Of a stretch of DNA of 64,000 nt, positions 39,701-48,992 are shown one piece after another (within the stretch, counting starts at the first letter, position 1; each line of letters starts with the position of its first letter). Below the pieces are notes generated by a model, which was given only the letters and a program-made list of their open reading frames with translations, was not told where the DNA came from and did no database searches. The position numbers and the translations under genes were made by a program. The DNA comes from Apium graveolens. Lineage: Eukaryota > Streptophyta > Magnoliopsida > Apiales > Apiaceae. Location of the stretch: the NCBI RefSeq assembly GCF_009905375.1, contig NW_027417117.1, positions 1-64,000 of the forward strand, read 5' to 3'.

Positions 39701-42700
39701 GTCATCCGAAAGTGAAACGGGGCCGAAACGAATGGAACTATGTATCCGAATAATTCTCGTAGATAGTATATACACGAGGTATGGTGCAAAAATTGAGGCA
39801 GCCCGTTTTATGGATATCTTTTCATAATTTATCCTATGAATTTATGAAATTGCATTCGCGTTTATTTGGGGTCGTCCGTAAGTGAATCGGGGCTGAAAGA
39901 ATGGAACAAGGTTTACCGAATACTTCTTGTTGGCATACACGAGGTATGGTGAAAAAATTGAGGCGGTCCTTTTTGATGGATATCTTTTCATAACTTATCC
40001 CTATGGATTTATGAAATTGCTTTCGCGTTTATTTGGGGACGTCCGTAAGTGAATCGGGGCCGAAACGAATGGAACTGGGTTTCCGAATAATTCTCGTAGG
40101 CTGTAGTACACGAGGTATGGAGCAAAAATTAAGGTGTCCCAATTTATCGATATATTTTCATAATTTATCCCTATGGATTATGAATTGCATTCGCGTTTAT
40201 TTGGGGACGTCCGTATGTGAATCAGGGCTGAAACGAATGGAACTAGGTTTCTGAATAATTCTCGTAGGGAGTAGTACACAAGGTATGGTACAAAAATTGA
40301 GGCAGCCCGTTTTATGGATATCTTTTCATAATTTATCCTATGGATTTATGAAATTGCATTCGCGTTTATTTGTGGTCGTCCGTAAGTGAATCGGGGCTGA
40401 AACGAATGGAACTAGGTTTCCGAATAATTCTCGTAGGCAGTAGTATACGAGGTATGGTGAAAAATTTGAGGCGGCCCATTTTATGGATATTTCTTCATAA
40501 TTTATCCCTATAAATTATTGAAATTGCATTCGCGTTTATTTGGGGACGTCCGGAAGTGAATCGGGGCTGAAACGAATGGAACTAGGTTTTCGAATAATTC
40601 TCGTAGGCAGTAGTAGTACACGAGGTATGGAGCAAAAATTGAGGTAGCCTATTTTATCGATATCTTCTAAAAATTTATCCCTATGGATTTATGAAATTAT
40701 ATTCGCGTTTATTTGGGGTCGTCCGTAAGTGAATCGGGGCTGAAATGAATGGAACTGGATTTCCGAATAATTCTCTAGGCGTAGTACACGAGGTATTGAG
40801 CAAAAATTGAAGCAACCCATTTTATGGATATCTTCTAATAATTTATCCCTATGGATTTATAAAATTGCATTCGCGTTTATTTGGGGTCGTCCGTAAGTAA
40901 ATCAGGGTTGAAACGAATGGAAATAAGTTTCCGAATAATTCTCGTAGGCAGTAGTACACAAGGTGTGCAGCAAAAATTGAGGCGGCCCGTTTTATTGATA
41001 TCTTTTCATAATTTATCCCTATGGATTTATGGAATTGCATTTGCGTTTATTTGGGGTCGTCCGAAAGTGAATCGGGGCTGAAACGAATGGAACTATGTAT
41101 CCGAATAATTCTCGTAGGCAGTAATACACGAGGTATGGTGCAAAACTGGAGGCGGCCCATTTTATGGATATCTTTTCATAATTAATCGTATGGATTTATG
41201 AAATTGCATTCGCGTTTATTTGGGGTCGTCCGTAAGTGAATCGGGGTTGAAAACGAATGGAACTAGGTTTCCGAATAATTCTTGTAGGCAGTAGTACATG
41301 AGGTATGGTGAAAAAATTGAGGAGGCCCATTTTATGGATATCTTTTCATAATTTATCCCTATGGATTTATGAAATTCCATTCGCATTTATTTGGGGACGT
41401 CCGTAAGTGAATCGGGGCTGAAACGAATGGGACTAGGTTTCCGAATAATTCTCGTAGGCAATAGTACATGAGGTATGGAGCAAAAATTGAGGCGGCCCGT
41501 TTTATGGATATCTTTTCATAATTTATCCCTATGGATTTATGAAATTGCATTCTCGTTTATTTGGGGTCATCCGTAAGTGAATCGGGGCTGAAATGAATGA
41601 AACTAGGTTTCCGAATAATTCTCGTAGGCAGTTGTACACGAGGTATGTAGCAAAAATTGAGGCGGCCCATTTTATGGATATATTTTCATAATTTATCCCT
41701 ATGTATTTATGAAATTACATTAGCGTTTATTTGGGGTCGTCCGTAAATGAATCGGGTCTGAAACGAATGGAACTGGGTTTCCGAATAATTCTCGTAGGGA
41801 GTAGTAGTACACGAGATATGGAGCAAAAATTGAGGCGGCCAGTTTTATAGATATCTTCTAATAATTTATCCCAATGGATTTATGAAATTGCATTCGCGTT
41901 TATTTGGGGTTGTCCGTAAGTGAATCGGGGCTGAAATGAATGGAATTCGGTTTCCGAATAATTCTCTAGGCGTAGACACGAGGTATTCAGCAAAAATTGA
42001 GGCAACTCGTTTTGTGGATATCTTCTAATAATTTATCCCTATGGATTTATGAAATTGCATTCGCGTTTATTTGGGGTCGTCCGTAAGTGAATCGGGGCTG
42101 AAACGAATGGAAGTGGGTTTCCGAATAATTCTCGTAGGCAGTAGTACATGAGGTATGGAGCAAAAATTGAGGCAGCCCGTTTTATGGATATCTTTTCGTA
42201 ATTTATCCCTATGGATTTATGAAATTACATTTACATTTATTTGGGGTCATCCGTAAATGAATCAGGGCTAAAACGAATGGAACTGGGTTTCCGAATAATT
42301 CTCGTAGGCAGTAGTAGTGCACGAGGTATGGAGCAAAAATTGAGGCGGCCAGTTTTATGGATATCTTCTAATAATTTATCCCTATGGATTTATGAAATTT
42401 CATTCGCGTTTATTTGGGATCGTCCGTAAGTGAATCGGGGCTGAAACGAATGAAACTGGGTTTCCGAATAATTCTCGTAGGCAGTAGAACACGAGGTATG
42501 GAGCAAAAATTGAGGCATCCCGTTTTATTGATATCTTTTCATAATTTATCCCTATGGATTTATGCAATTGCTTTCGCATTTATTTGGGGACGTCCGTAAG
42601 TGAATCGGGGTTGAAACTAATGGAACTGGGTTTCCCAATAATTCTTGTAGGTTGTAGTACACGAGGTATGGAGCAAAAATTGAGGTGTCCCGATTTATGG

Positions 42701-43434
42701 ATATATTTTCATAATTTATCCCTATGGATTTATGAAATTACATTCGCGTTTATTTGGGGACGTTCATATGTGAATCAGGGCTGAAACGAATGGAACTAGG
42801 TTTCCGAATAATTCTCGTAGGGAGTAGTACACAAGGTATGGTACAAAAATTGAGGCAGCCCATTTTATGGATATCTTTTCATAATTTATCCTATGGATTT
42901 ATGAAATTGCATTCGTGTTTATTTGGGATCGTCCGTAAGTGAATCGGGGCTGAAACGAATGGAACTAGGTTTCCGAATAATTCTCGTAGGCAGTAATATA
43001 CGAGGTATGGTGAAAAAATTGAGGTGGCCCATTTTATAGATATTTTTCATAATTTATCCCTATAAATTAATGAAATTGCATTCGCGTTTATTTGGGGACG
43101 TCCGTAAGTGAATCGGGGCTGAAACGAATGGAACTAGGTTTCCGAATAATTCTCGTAGGCAGTAGTAGTACACGAGGTATGGAGCAAAAATTGAGGTGGC
43201 TCGTTTTGTGGATATCTTTTCATAATTTATCCCTATGGATTTATTAAATTGCATTCACGTTTATTTGGGGTCGTCCGTAAGTGAATCGGGGCTGAAACGA
43301 ATGAAACTGGGTTTCCGAATAATTCTCGTGGGCAGTAGTACACGAGGTATGGAGAAAAAATTGAGGCGGCCCATTTTATGGATATCTTTTCATAATTTAT
43401 CCCTATGGATTTATGAAATTACATTCGCTTTTAT
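36799..43434 (+). repeat. HOR unit U7, about 39 monomers
   Basis: 6636 bp. m1-m16 are in order. Then comes an m17 variant (gaggcataccg at ~39625), two extra monomers (~39700-40020), and m18-m37. Mostly clean sequence, so the two-monomer gain is more credible than the changes in U5 and U6. Confidence 0.85.
39690..40020 (+). repeat. Two extra monomers (e1, e2) in U7
   Basis: e1 carries cgaaagtgaaacgggg and gatagtatatacacg. e2 carries a shortened acttcttgttggc with a direct tacacgagg and ggcggtccttttt. The same pair occurs at ~46350-46650 in U8, and related monomers occur at ~54290-54560 in U9. In U7 the tail of e2 joins m18 immediately after atgaaatt, whereas in U8 it continues into a different monomer. 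Confidence 0.8.
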
Positions 43435-46400
43435 TTGGCGTCGTCCGTAAATGAATCGGGGCTGAAACGAATGGAACTGGGTTTTCGAATAATTCTCGTA
43501 GGGAGTAGTAGTACACGAGGTATGGAGCAAAAATTGAGGCAGCCAATTTTATGGATATCTTCTAAAAATTTATCCCTATGGATTTATGAAATTATATTCG
43601 CGTTTATTTGGGGTCGTCCGTAACTGAATCGGGACTGAAACGAATGGAACTGGATTTCCGAATAATTCTCTAGGCGTAGTACACGAGGTATTGAGCAAAA
43701 ATTGAAGCAACCCATTTTATGGATATCTTTTAATAATTTATCCCTATGGATTTATAAAATTGCATTCGCGTTTATTTTGGGTCGTCCGTAAGTAAATCAG
43801 GGTTGAAACGAATGCAACTAAGTTTTCGAATAATTCTCCTAGGCAGTAGTACACAAGGTGTGCAGCAAAAATTGAGGCGGCCCATTTTATTGATATCTTT
43901 TCATAATTTATCCCTATGGATTTTTGAAATTGTATTTGCGTTTATTTGGGGTCGTCCGAAAGTGAATCGGGGCTGAAACGAATGGAACTATGTATCTGAA
44001 TAATTCTCGTAGGCAGTAATACACGAGGTATGGTGCAAAAATGGAGGCGGCCCATTTTATGTATATCTTTTCATAATTTATCCTATGGATTTATGAAATT
44101 GTATTTGCGTTTATTTGGTGTCGTCCGTAAGTGAATCGGGGTTGAAACGAATGGAACTAGGTTTCCGAATAATTCTTGTAGGCAGTAGTACATGAGGTAT
44201 GGTGAAAAAATTGAGGAGGCCCGTTTTATGGATATCTTTTCATAATTTATCCCTACGGATTTTTGAAATTGCATTCGCGTTTATTTGGGGACGTCCGTAA
44301 GTGAATCGGGGCTGAAAGGAATGGGACTAGGTTTCCGAATAATTCTCGTAGGCAGTAGTACACGAGGTATGGAGCAAAAATTGAGGCGGCCCATTTTATG
44401 GATATATTTTCATAATTTATCCCTATGTATTTATGAAATTACATTAGCGTTTATTTGGGGTCGTCCGTAATTGAAATCGGGGCTGAAACGAATGGAACTG
44501 GGTTTCTGAATAACTCTCGTAGGCAGTAGTAGTACACGAGATATGGAGCAAAAATTGAGGCGGCCCGTTTTATGCATATCTTTTCATAATTTATCCCTAT
44601 GGATTTATGAAGTTGCATTCGCGTTTATTTGGGGTCGTTCGTAAGTGAATCGGGGCTGAAATGAATGAAACTAGGTTTCCGAATAATTCTCGTGGGCAGT
44701 AGTACACGAGGTATGGAGCAAAAATTGAGGTGGCCCGTTTTATGGATATCTTTTCATAATTTATCCTTATGGATTTATGAAATTGTGTTCGCGTTTATTT
44801 GGGGACGTCCGTAAGTGAATCGGGGCTGAAACGAATGGAACTAGGTTTCCGAATAATTCTCGTAGGCAGTAGTAGTACACGAGTTATGGAGCAAAAATTG
44901 AGGCGTGCCGATTTTATGGATATATTTTCATAATTTATCCCTATGGATTTATGAAATTGCATTCGCGTTTATTTGGGGTTGTCCGTAAGTGAATCGGGGC
45001 TGAAACGAATGGAATTGGGTTTCCGAATAATTCTCTAGGCTTAGACACGAGGTATTGAGCAAAAATTGAGGCAACTCGTTTTGTGGATATCTTCTAATAA
45101 TTTATCCCTATGGATTTATGAAATTGCATTCGCGTTTATTTGGGGTCGTCCGTAAGTGAATCGGGGCTGAAACGAATGGAAGTGGGTTTCCGAATAATTC
45201 TCGTAGGCAGTAGTACACGAGGTATGGAGCAAAAATTGAGGCGGCCCGTTTTATGGATATCTTTTCATAATTTATCCCTATGGATTTATGAAATTACATT
45301 TACATTTATTTGGGGTCGTCCGTAAATGAATCAGGGCTAAAACGAATGGAACTGGGTTTCCGAATAATTCTCGTAGGCAGTAGTAGTGCACGAGGTATGG
45401 AGCAAAAATTGAGGCATCCAGTTTTATGGAAATCTTCTAATAATTTATCCCTATGTATTTATGATATTGCATTCTCGTTTATTTGGGGTCGTCCGTAAGT
45501 GAATCGGGGCTGAAACGAATGGAACTGGATTTTCGAATAATTCTCTAGGCGTAGTACACGAGGTATTGAGCAAAAATTGAGGCAACCCGTTTTATGGATA
45601 TCTTCTAATAATTTATCCCTATGGATTTATAAAATTGCATTCGCATTTATTTGGGGTCGTCCATAAGTGAATCGGGGCTGAAACGAATGGAACTGGGTTA
45701 CCGAATAATTCTCGTAGGTAGTAGTACACGAGGTATGGAGCAAAAATTGAGGCGGCCCATTTTATTGATATCTTTTCATAATTTATCCCTATGGATTTAT
45801 GAAATTGCGTTCGCATTTATTTGGGGACGTCCGTAAGTGAATCGGGGCTGAAACGAATGGAACTGGGTTTCCGAATAATTCTCGTAGACTGTAGTACACG
45901 AGGTATGGAGCAAAAATTGAGGCGGCCCGATTTATGGATATCTTTTCATAATTTATCCTTATGGATTTATGAAATTGCGTTCGCGTTTAGTTGGGGACGT
46001 CCGTAACTGAATCGGGGCTGAAATGAATGGAACTGGGTTTCCGAATAATTCTCGTAGGCTGTAGTACACGAGGTATGGAGCAAAAATTGAGGCGGCCCGA
46101 TTTATGGATAAATTTTTATAATTTATCCCTATGGATTTATGAAAATGCGTTCGCGTTTATTTGGGGATGTCCGTAAGTGAATCGGGGCTGAAACGAATGG
46201 AACTAGGTTTCCGAATAATTCTCGTAGGCAGTAGTACACGAGGTATGGAGCAAAAATTGAGGCATACCGATTTATGGATATCTTTTCATAATTTATCCCT
46301 ATGGATTTATGAAATTGCATTAATGTTTATTTGGGGTCATCCGAAAGTGAAACGGGGCCGAAACGAATGGAACTATGTATCCGAATAATTCTCGTAGATA

Positions 46401-47331
46401 GTATATACACGAGGTATGGTGCAAAAATTGAGGCAGCCCGTTTTATGGATATCTTTTCATAATTTATCCTATGAATTTATGAAATTGCATTCGCGTTTAT
46501 TTGGGGTCGTCCGTAAGTGAATCGGGGCTGAAAGAATGGAACTAGGTTTCCGAATACTTCTTGTTGGCGTACACGAGGTATGGTGAAAAAATTGAGGCGG
46601 TCCTTTTTGATGGATATCTTTTCATAACTTATCCCTATGGATTTATGAAATTACATTCGCGTTTATTTGGGGGCGTCCGTAAGTGAATCGGGGCTGAAAC
46701 GAATGGAACTAGGTTTCCGAATAATTCTCGTAGATAGTAGTACACGAGGTATGGAGCAAAAATTGAGGCGGCCCGTTTTATCGATATCTTCTAATAATTT
46801 ATCCCTATGGATTTATGAAATTGCATTCGCGTTTATTTGGGGTCGTCCGTATGTGAATCGGAGCTGAAATGAAGGAAACTGGGTTTCCGAATAATTCTCT
46901 AGGCAGTAGTACAAGAGGTATGGAGCAAAAATTGAGGCAGCCCGTTTTATGAATATCTTCTAATAATTTATCCCCATGGATTTAAGAAATTGCATTCGCG
47001 TTTATTTGGGGTTGTCTGTAAGTGTATCGGGGCTGAAATGAATGAAACTGGGTTTCCGTATAATTCTCGTAGGCAGTACACGAGGTATGAAGCAAAAATT
47101 GAGGCTGCTCGTTTTATTGATATCTTTTCATAATTTATCCCTATGGATTCATGAAATTGCGTTCGCGTTTATTTGGGGACGTTCTTAAGTGAATCGGGGC
47201 TGAAACAAATGAAACTAGGTTTCCGAATAATTCTCGTAGGCTGTAATACACGAGATATGGAGCAAAAATTAAGGCGGCCCTATTTATGAATATCTTTTCA
47301 TAATTTATCCCTATGAATTTATGAATATCTT
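43435..47331 (+). repeat. HOR unit U8, left part (m1-m17 plus six extra monomers)
   Basis: m1-m16 are in order to ~46180, then an m17 variant (gaggcataccg), then six extra monomers e1-e6. e1 has tatatacacg, e2 ttgttggcg, e3 gggcgtccg with gatagtag, e4 gaatcggagctg, e5 gtgtatcgggg with a short cagtacacg, and e6 gttcttaag with ggctgtaatac. e6 is cut at its atttatgaa position by the GBSS island. Confidence 0.85.
46340..47331 (+). repeat. Extra monomers e1-e6 next to the gene island
   Basis: These monomers are absent from the regular 37-mer units. e1 and e2 recur in U7, and e4 with the start of e5 recurs in U5 (~28940-29110). They may be remnants of a longer ancestral unit, or come from a neighbouring array. 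e6 is truncated at ~47325, and the last bases before unique DNA repeat a 14-base phrase seen 35 bp upstream. Confidence 0.75.
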
Positions 47332-47336
47332 CCAAT
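47318..47336. other. Left satellite / unique-DNA junction
   Basis: The satellite follows the monomer to atgaatttatgaa and then, instead of attgcattcg, reads tatcttccaattcc. The phrase tttatgaatatctt (47318-47331) is an exact copy of 47283-47296, so the last bases may be a one-step slip in monomer register before the break. Unique sequence starts at about 47332. No inverted repeats are visible. Confidence 0.8.
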
Positions 47337-47462
47337 TCCTCTTTTAACCTGGATTGGAAATATGAGCAGAGAGGGGATGTAGGTAGTGGTGAAAATGAGA
47401 GAGGAAGTGGAGGTGATGATTCAATTGATTATTTCAGTCGAATTGCTGTTATGTTGGTTTGA
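47331..47462 (+). other. Possible truncated exon of a convergent gene (open frame of 43 codons)
   Basis: An open frame begins at the satellite edge (no start codon) and ends at TGA 47460-47462. It is polar and rich in Gly, Ser, Asp and Glu (RGDVGSGENERGSGGDDSID), unlike satellite translations. Just after it lies a good splice-acceptor-like string, tttgattttgcag, and a further short frame with two Cys-x-x-Cys-like spacings. It could be the cut end of the gene that lies 3'-to-3' with GBSS. I do not recognise the protein, and a chance frame is quite possible. Confidence 0.25.
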
Positions 47463-47915
47463 TTTTGCAGGTATTGCCGTGTAAGCAAGACCAACTCAGC
47501 AAACCGTTACAAATTTTGTCAGGACTGACGGGAGTAAATCAACGCAAATTTTTTAAGAGTACTTTCATTAGCTGACTTAAAACTTTTTTTTACTTAGTAA
47601 CTCAATTGCAAGTTACTATGTATAAAGTGATGAATTATTCATTTAACCCCAATGGTAAGTGGCACACTTTGACTGTGACAACACAGCAACACTTGTATAT
47701 AAATTTTTAAAAATACAAGAATTACACATTTGTACTTCCAGAAACATAATACAGTATGATTATTTTTGTTAAAACTGCAGGCAGGTCGATACACCTGCTT
47801 TCTTAAATTCCAACATATATGGCGAGGTGCAGGAAGAAAAAGTAGGCACACATTCTACCGTCACTGTCACTGGCGAGATAAAGTCACCTGGCACAGGGCC
47901 TCAAGCTCCAAATCC
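47332..47915. other. Non-satellite flank downstream of the GBSS stop (3' UTR and intergenic)
   Basis: 584 bp of unique, fairly AT-rich DNA between the satellite and the GBSS stop codon. On the minus strand it begins with the presumptive GBSS 3' untranslated region. No AATAAA was found on that strand, so the polyadenylation site is not defined. Homopolymer-like runs occur at ~47545-47595 and ~47695-47715. Nothing else recognisable is seen except a short open frame on the plus strand at its left end. Confidence 0.6.
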
Positions 47916-48032
47916 TCACGGAGTTGCAACATTTTCCTTTGCTAGAGGTGCAATTTCATCACCTTCAATTCCGGGTTCACTCCCAGCTGCCCCCAAACTT
48001 AACAACACATCCTCCCACTTCTTTGCAGGTCC
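47916..48032 (-). CDS. GBSS: GBSS fragment exon 5 of 5 with stop codon
   Basis: 38 codons plus TGA (47916-47918), [14 protein letters not shown] to [11 protein letters not shown]. The acceptor is acattgcacag. This is the normal GBSS C-terminus, so the 3' end of the coding region is complete. A plus-strand open frame over this exon is its shadow. Confidence 0.95.
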   Translation of the reverse strand, partial: GPAKKWEDVLLSLGAAGSEPGIEGDEIAPLAKENVATP

Positions 48033-48147
48033 CTGTGCAATGTCAAAAGTTACTTCTATTAACAGCGAGTTATGACTCCAGTTTCATGGATCACTTTATT
48101 CAGTAATTTTAGTCAAATGTTTTGCAGAAGTGCATTTTTATGCTAAC

Positions 48148-48276
48148 CTTCCATGATAGATCTTGAGCCATGCAATTCATGATCATCTTGGTTAAAGATG
48201 AAGTTCTATAAGTTGTTATTGCTTTTTTCACAGTTGTCACAATTGCCATGACATCTGCGGGATCAACTGTTTCACA
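48148..48276 (-). CDS. GBSS: GBSS fragment exon 4 of 5
   Basis: 43 codons starting [10 protein letters not shown] and ending MAQDLSWK. The acceptor is ttgtttccag and the donor gttagc (a GT with a less common +3). Open throughout. The intron that follows it (48033-48147, 115 bp) is the longest of the four. Confidence 0.94.
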
Positions 48277-48371
48277 CTGGAAACAATACAATATATGTAG
48301 ATTGAGCATCGGTTTACATTAAATTTGGAAACAAAATCATCTGGTTGTTTGACGTAAAAGGAGGTTCTTAC

Positions 48372-48458
48372 TTCAACATTAAAGGCTCCCATCTGAAACC
48401 CTGTATAACCTTCTTTGACTGTATCCACTAGCCCACCAGTTGATGCAACTATGGGTAC
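48372..48458 (-). CDS. GBSS: GBSS fragment exon 3 of 5
   Basis: 29 codons starting [14 protein letters not shown] and ending GAFNVE. The acceptor is ccactgcag and the donor gtaaga. STGGL is the GBSS form of the second glycine-rich motif; soluble starch synthases usually read differently at this place. Confidence 0.95.
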
Positions 48459-48544
48459 CTGCAGTGGATGGTTAAATGTTACATGATTGCAGTCGATACA
48501 AATATAATGTTATGTTGGTGGAGATAATTTCAGGTTTATCTTAC

Positions 48545-48736
48545 TGTTCCATAGCGCATTGCATGCAACTGGATGAGACCACAGGGTTCAAATCTACTAG
48601 GAACAATCATAAAATCAGCCCCGGCTGTGATCATATGGGCCAACGGAACATTAAACTTTGCCACTCCTCTGGCCTTGTCTGGGTATAATATCTCCAACTG
48701 CTCGAGCTGCTTCTCCATTTGCTGTTTTCCAGTCCC
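48545..48736 (-). CDS. GBSS: GBSS fragment exon 2 of 5
   Basis: 64 complete codons, [10 protein letters not shown] to AMRYGT. The acceptor is attactcag and the donor gtaaga. It holds [18 protein letters not shown], the conserved segment with the Glu that contacts the donor sugar nucleotide in GT-B starch and glycogen synthases. There is no frameshift or stop. Confidence 0.95.
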
Positions 48737-48832
48737 CTGAGTAATGCGATAAAACAACCATCAGTAAAGAACTTCTTACTTGTTTGAATTATAAGCTAAT
48801 GAGGTTCGGCTCAAATACTTCAAAATGCTTAC

Positions 48833-48985
48833 TAAAACTATTATCTGTACTTCCTCGTCTATGAATCCAGAGATAGCTGTTGCAAGAATATCAGATCCCT
48901 TTTGTTCTTCTAGTCTCCCAATAAAGCCTATAACAGGGACTTCACTGTCTACTGGCAATCCAACCTCAGCCTGCAGGGCTTCTCG
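48833..48985 (-). CDS. GBSS: GBSS fragment exon 1 of 5 (truncated at its 5' end by satellite)
   Basis: 51 codons remain, from [13 protein letters not shown] to the donor after ...VQIIVL (gtaagc, intron 48737-48832). It contains the [14 protein letters not shown] segment near the start of the C-terminal GT-B lobe. The frame stays open upstream into bases that also match the satellite (codons reading N-K before R), so the exact cut could be anywhere in 48980-48992. Confidence 0.93.
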
Positions 48986-48992
48986 TTTATTT
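48980..48992. other. Right junction with 13-bp overlap between GBSS exon and satellite
   Basis: The string ttctcgtttattt can be read both as GBSS exon (reverse complement, codons N-K-R-E in frame with ALQAEVGL) and as satellite (gcattctcgtttatttgg occurs in normal monomers, for example at ~8686). The break therefore cannot be placed more precisely than these bases. Shared bases at a break are typical of microhomology-mediated joining. Confidence 0.7.

Larger units (their letters stand above)
1..47331 (+). repeat. Satellite array, left block (~170-bp monomers in head-to-tail tandem)
   Basis: About 278 tandem copies of one monomer, all in the same orientation. Landmarks in order within a monomer are gatatcttttcataattt, atccctatggatttatgaaa, ttgcattcgcgtttatttgg, ggtcgtccgtaag, tgaatcggggctgaaacgaa, ggttt-ccgaataattctcg, taggcagtagtacacgagg, tatggagcaaaaattgagg and cggcccgtttta. 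Spacing of the same landmark is 168-173 bp. Most monomers carry GATATC (EcoRV) and GTAC (RsaI), so either enzyme should give a ~170-bp ladder. Monomers differ from each other at many positions, but the same variant returns at ~6.3 kb intervals, which shows higher-order structure. The length is typical of nucleosome-sized plant centromeric satellites; a centromeric role is inference. The family was not matched to a named satellite. Confidence 0.98.
47916..48985 (-). pseudogene. GBSS: Granule-bound starch synthase, 5'-truncated 3' gene fragment (last five coding exons)
   Basis: GBSS is a plastid GT5-family glucosyltransferase that extends amylose chains from ADP-glucose while bound to the starch granule. 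Five exons on the minus strand encode about 223 residues, the C-terminal third or so of a protein of roughly 600, covering most of the second GT-B lobe. Recognisable segments are [65 protein letters not shown] and the C-terminus [11 protein letters not shown] followed by TGA. All four introns (96, 86, 95 and 115 bp) have GT/AG ends and every exon joins in frame without a stop. The plastid transit peptide, the N-terminal lobe with the KTGGL substrate loop, and the promoter are absent; satellite replaces them. Introns show that it was moved or truncated as DNA. STGGL and the terminal ENVATP favour GBSS over soluble synthases. Confidence 0.95.

Noticed and set aside
1..47331. CRISPR-like array
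   Set aside because: Monomers abut directly; there are no short identical repeats separated by unique spacers and no cas genes.
47283..47331. 14-bp direct repeat at the left joint as a target-site duplication
   Set aside because: Both copies are on the left side and both match normal satellite phrases; a target-site duplication should have one copy on each side of the island.
47827..48106. Plus-strand open frames over the GBSS last exon
   Set aside because: They are antisense shadows of exon 5 and intron 4, without any recognisable product.
48536..48958. A complete, functional GBSS gene
   Set aside because: The exons for the transit peptide and the N-terminal lobe with the KTGGL loop are not in the window on either side; satellite begins inside the exon.
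47332..48985. Transposon-mediated gene capture (Helitron, Pack-MULE or similar)
   Set aside because: No terminal inverted repeats, no target-site duplication across the two ends, and no CTRR-type Helitron end with hairpin at the joints.
47916..48985. Processed retrocopy of GBSS
   Set aside because: Four introns with normal splice sites are present and there is no poly(A) tract.
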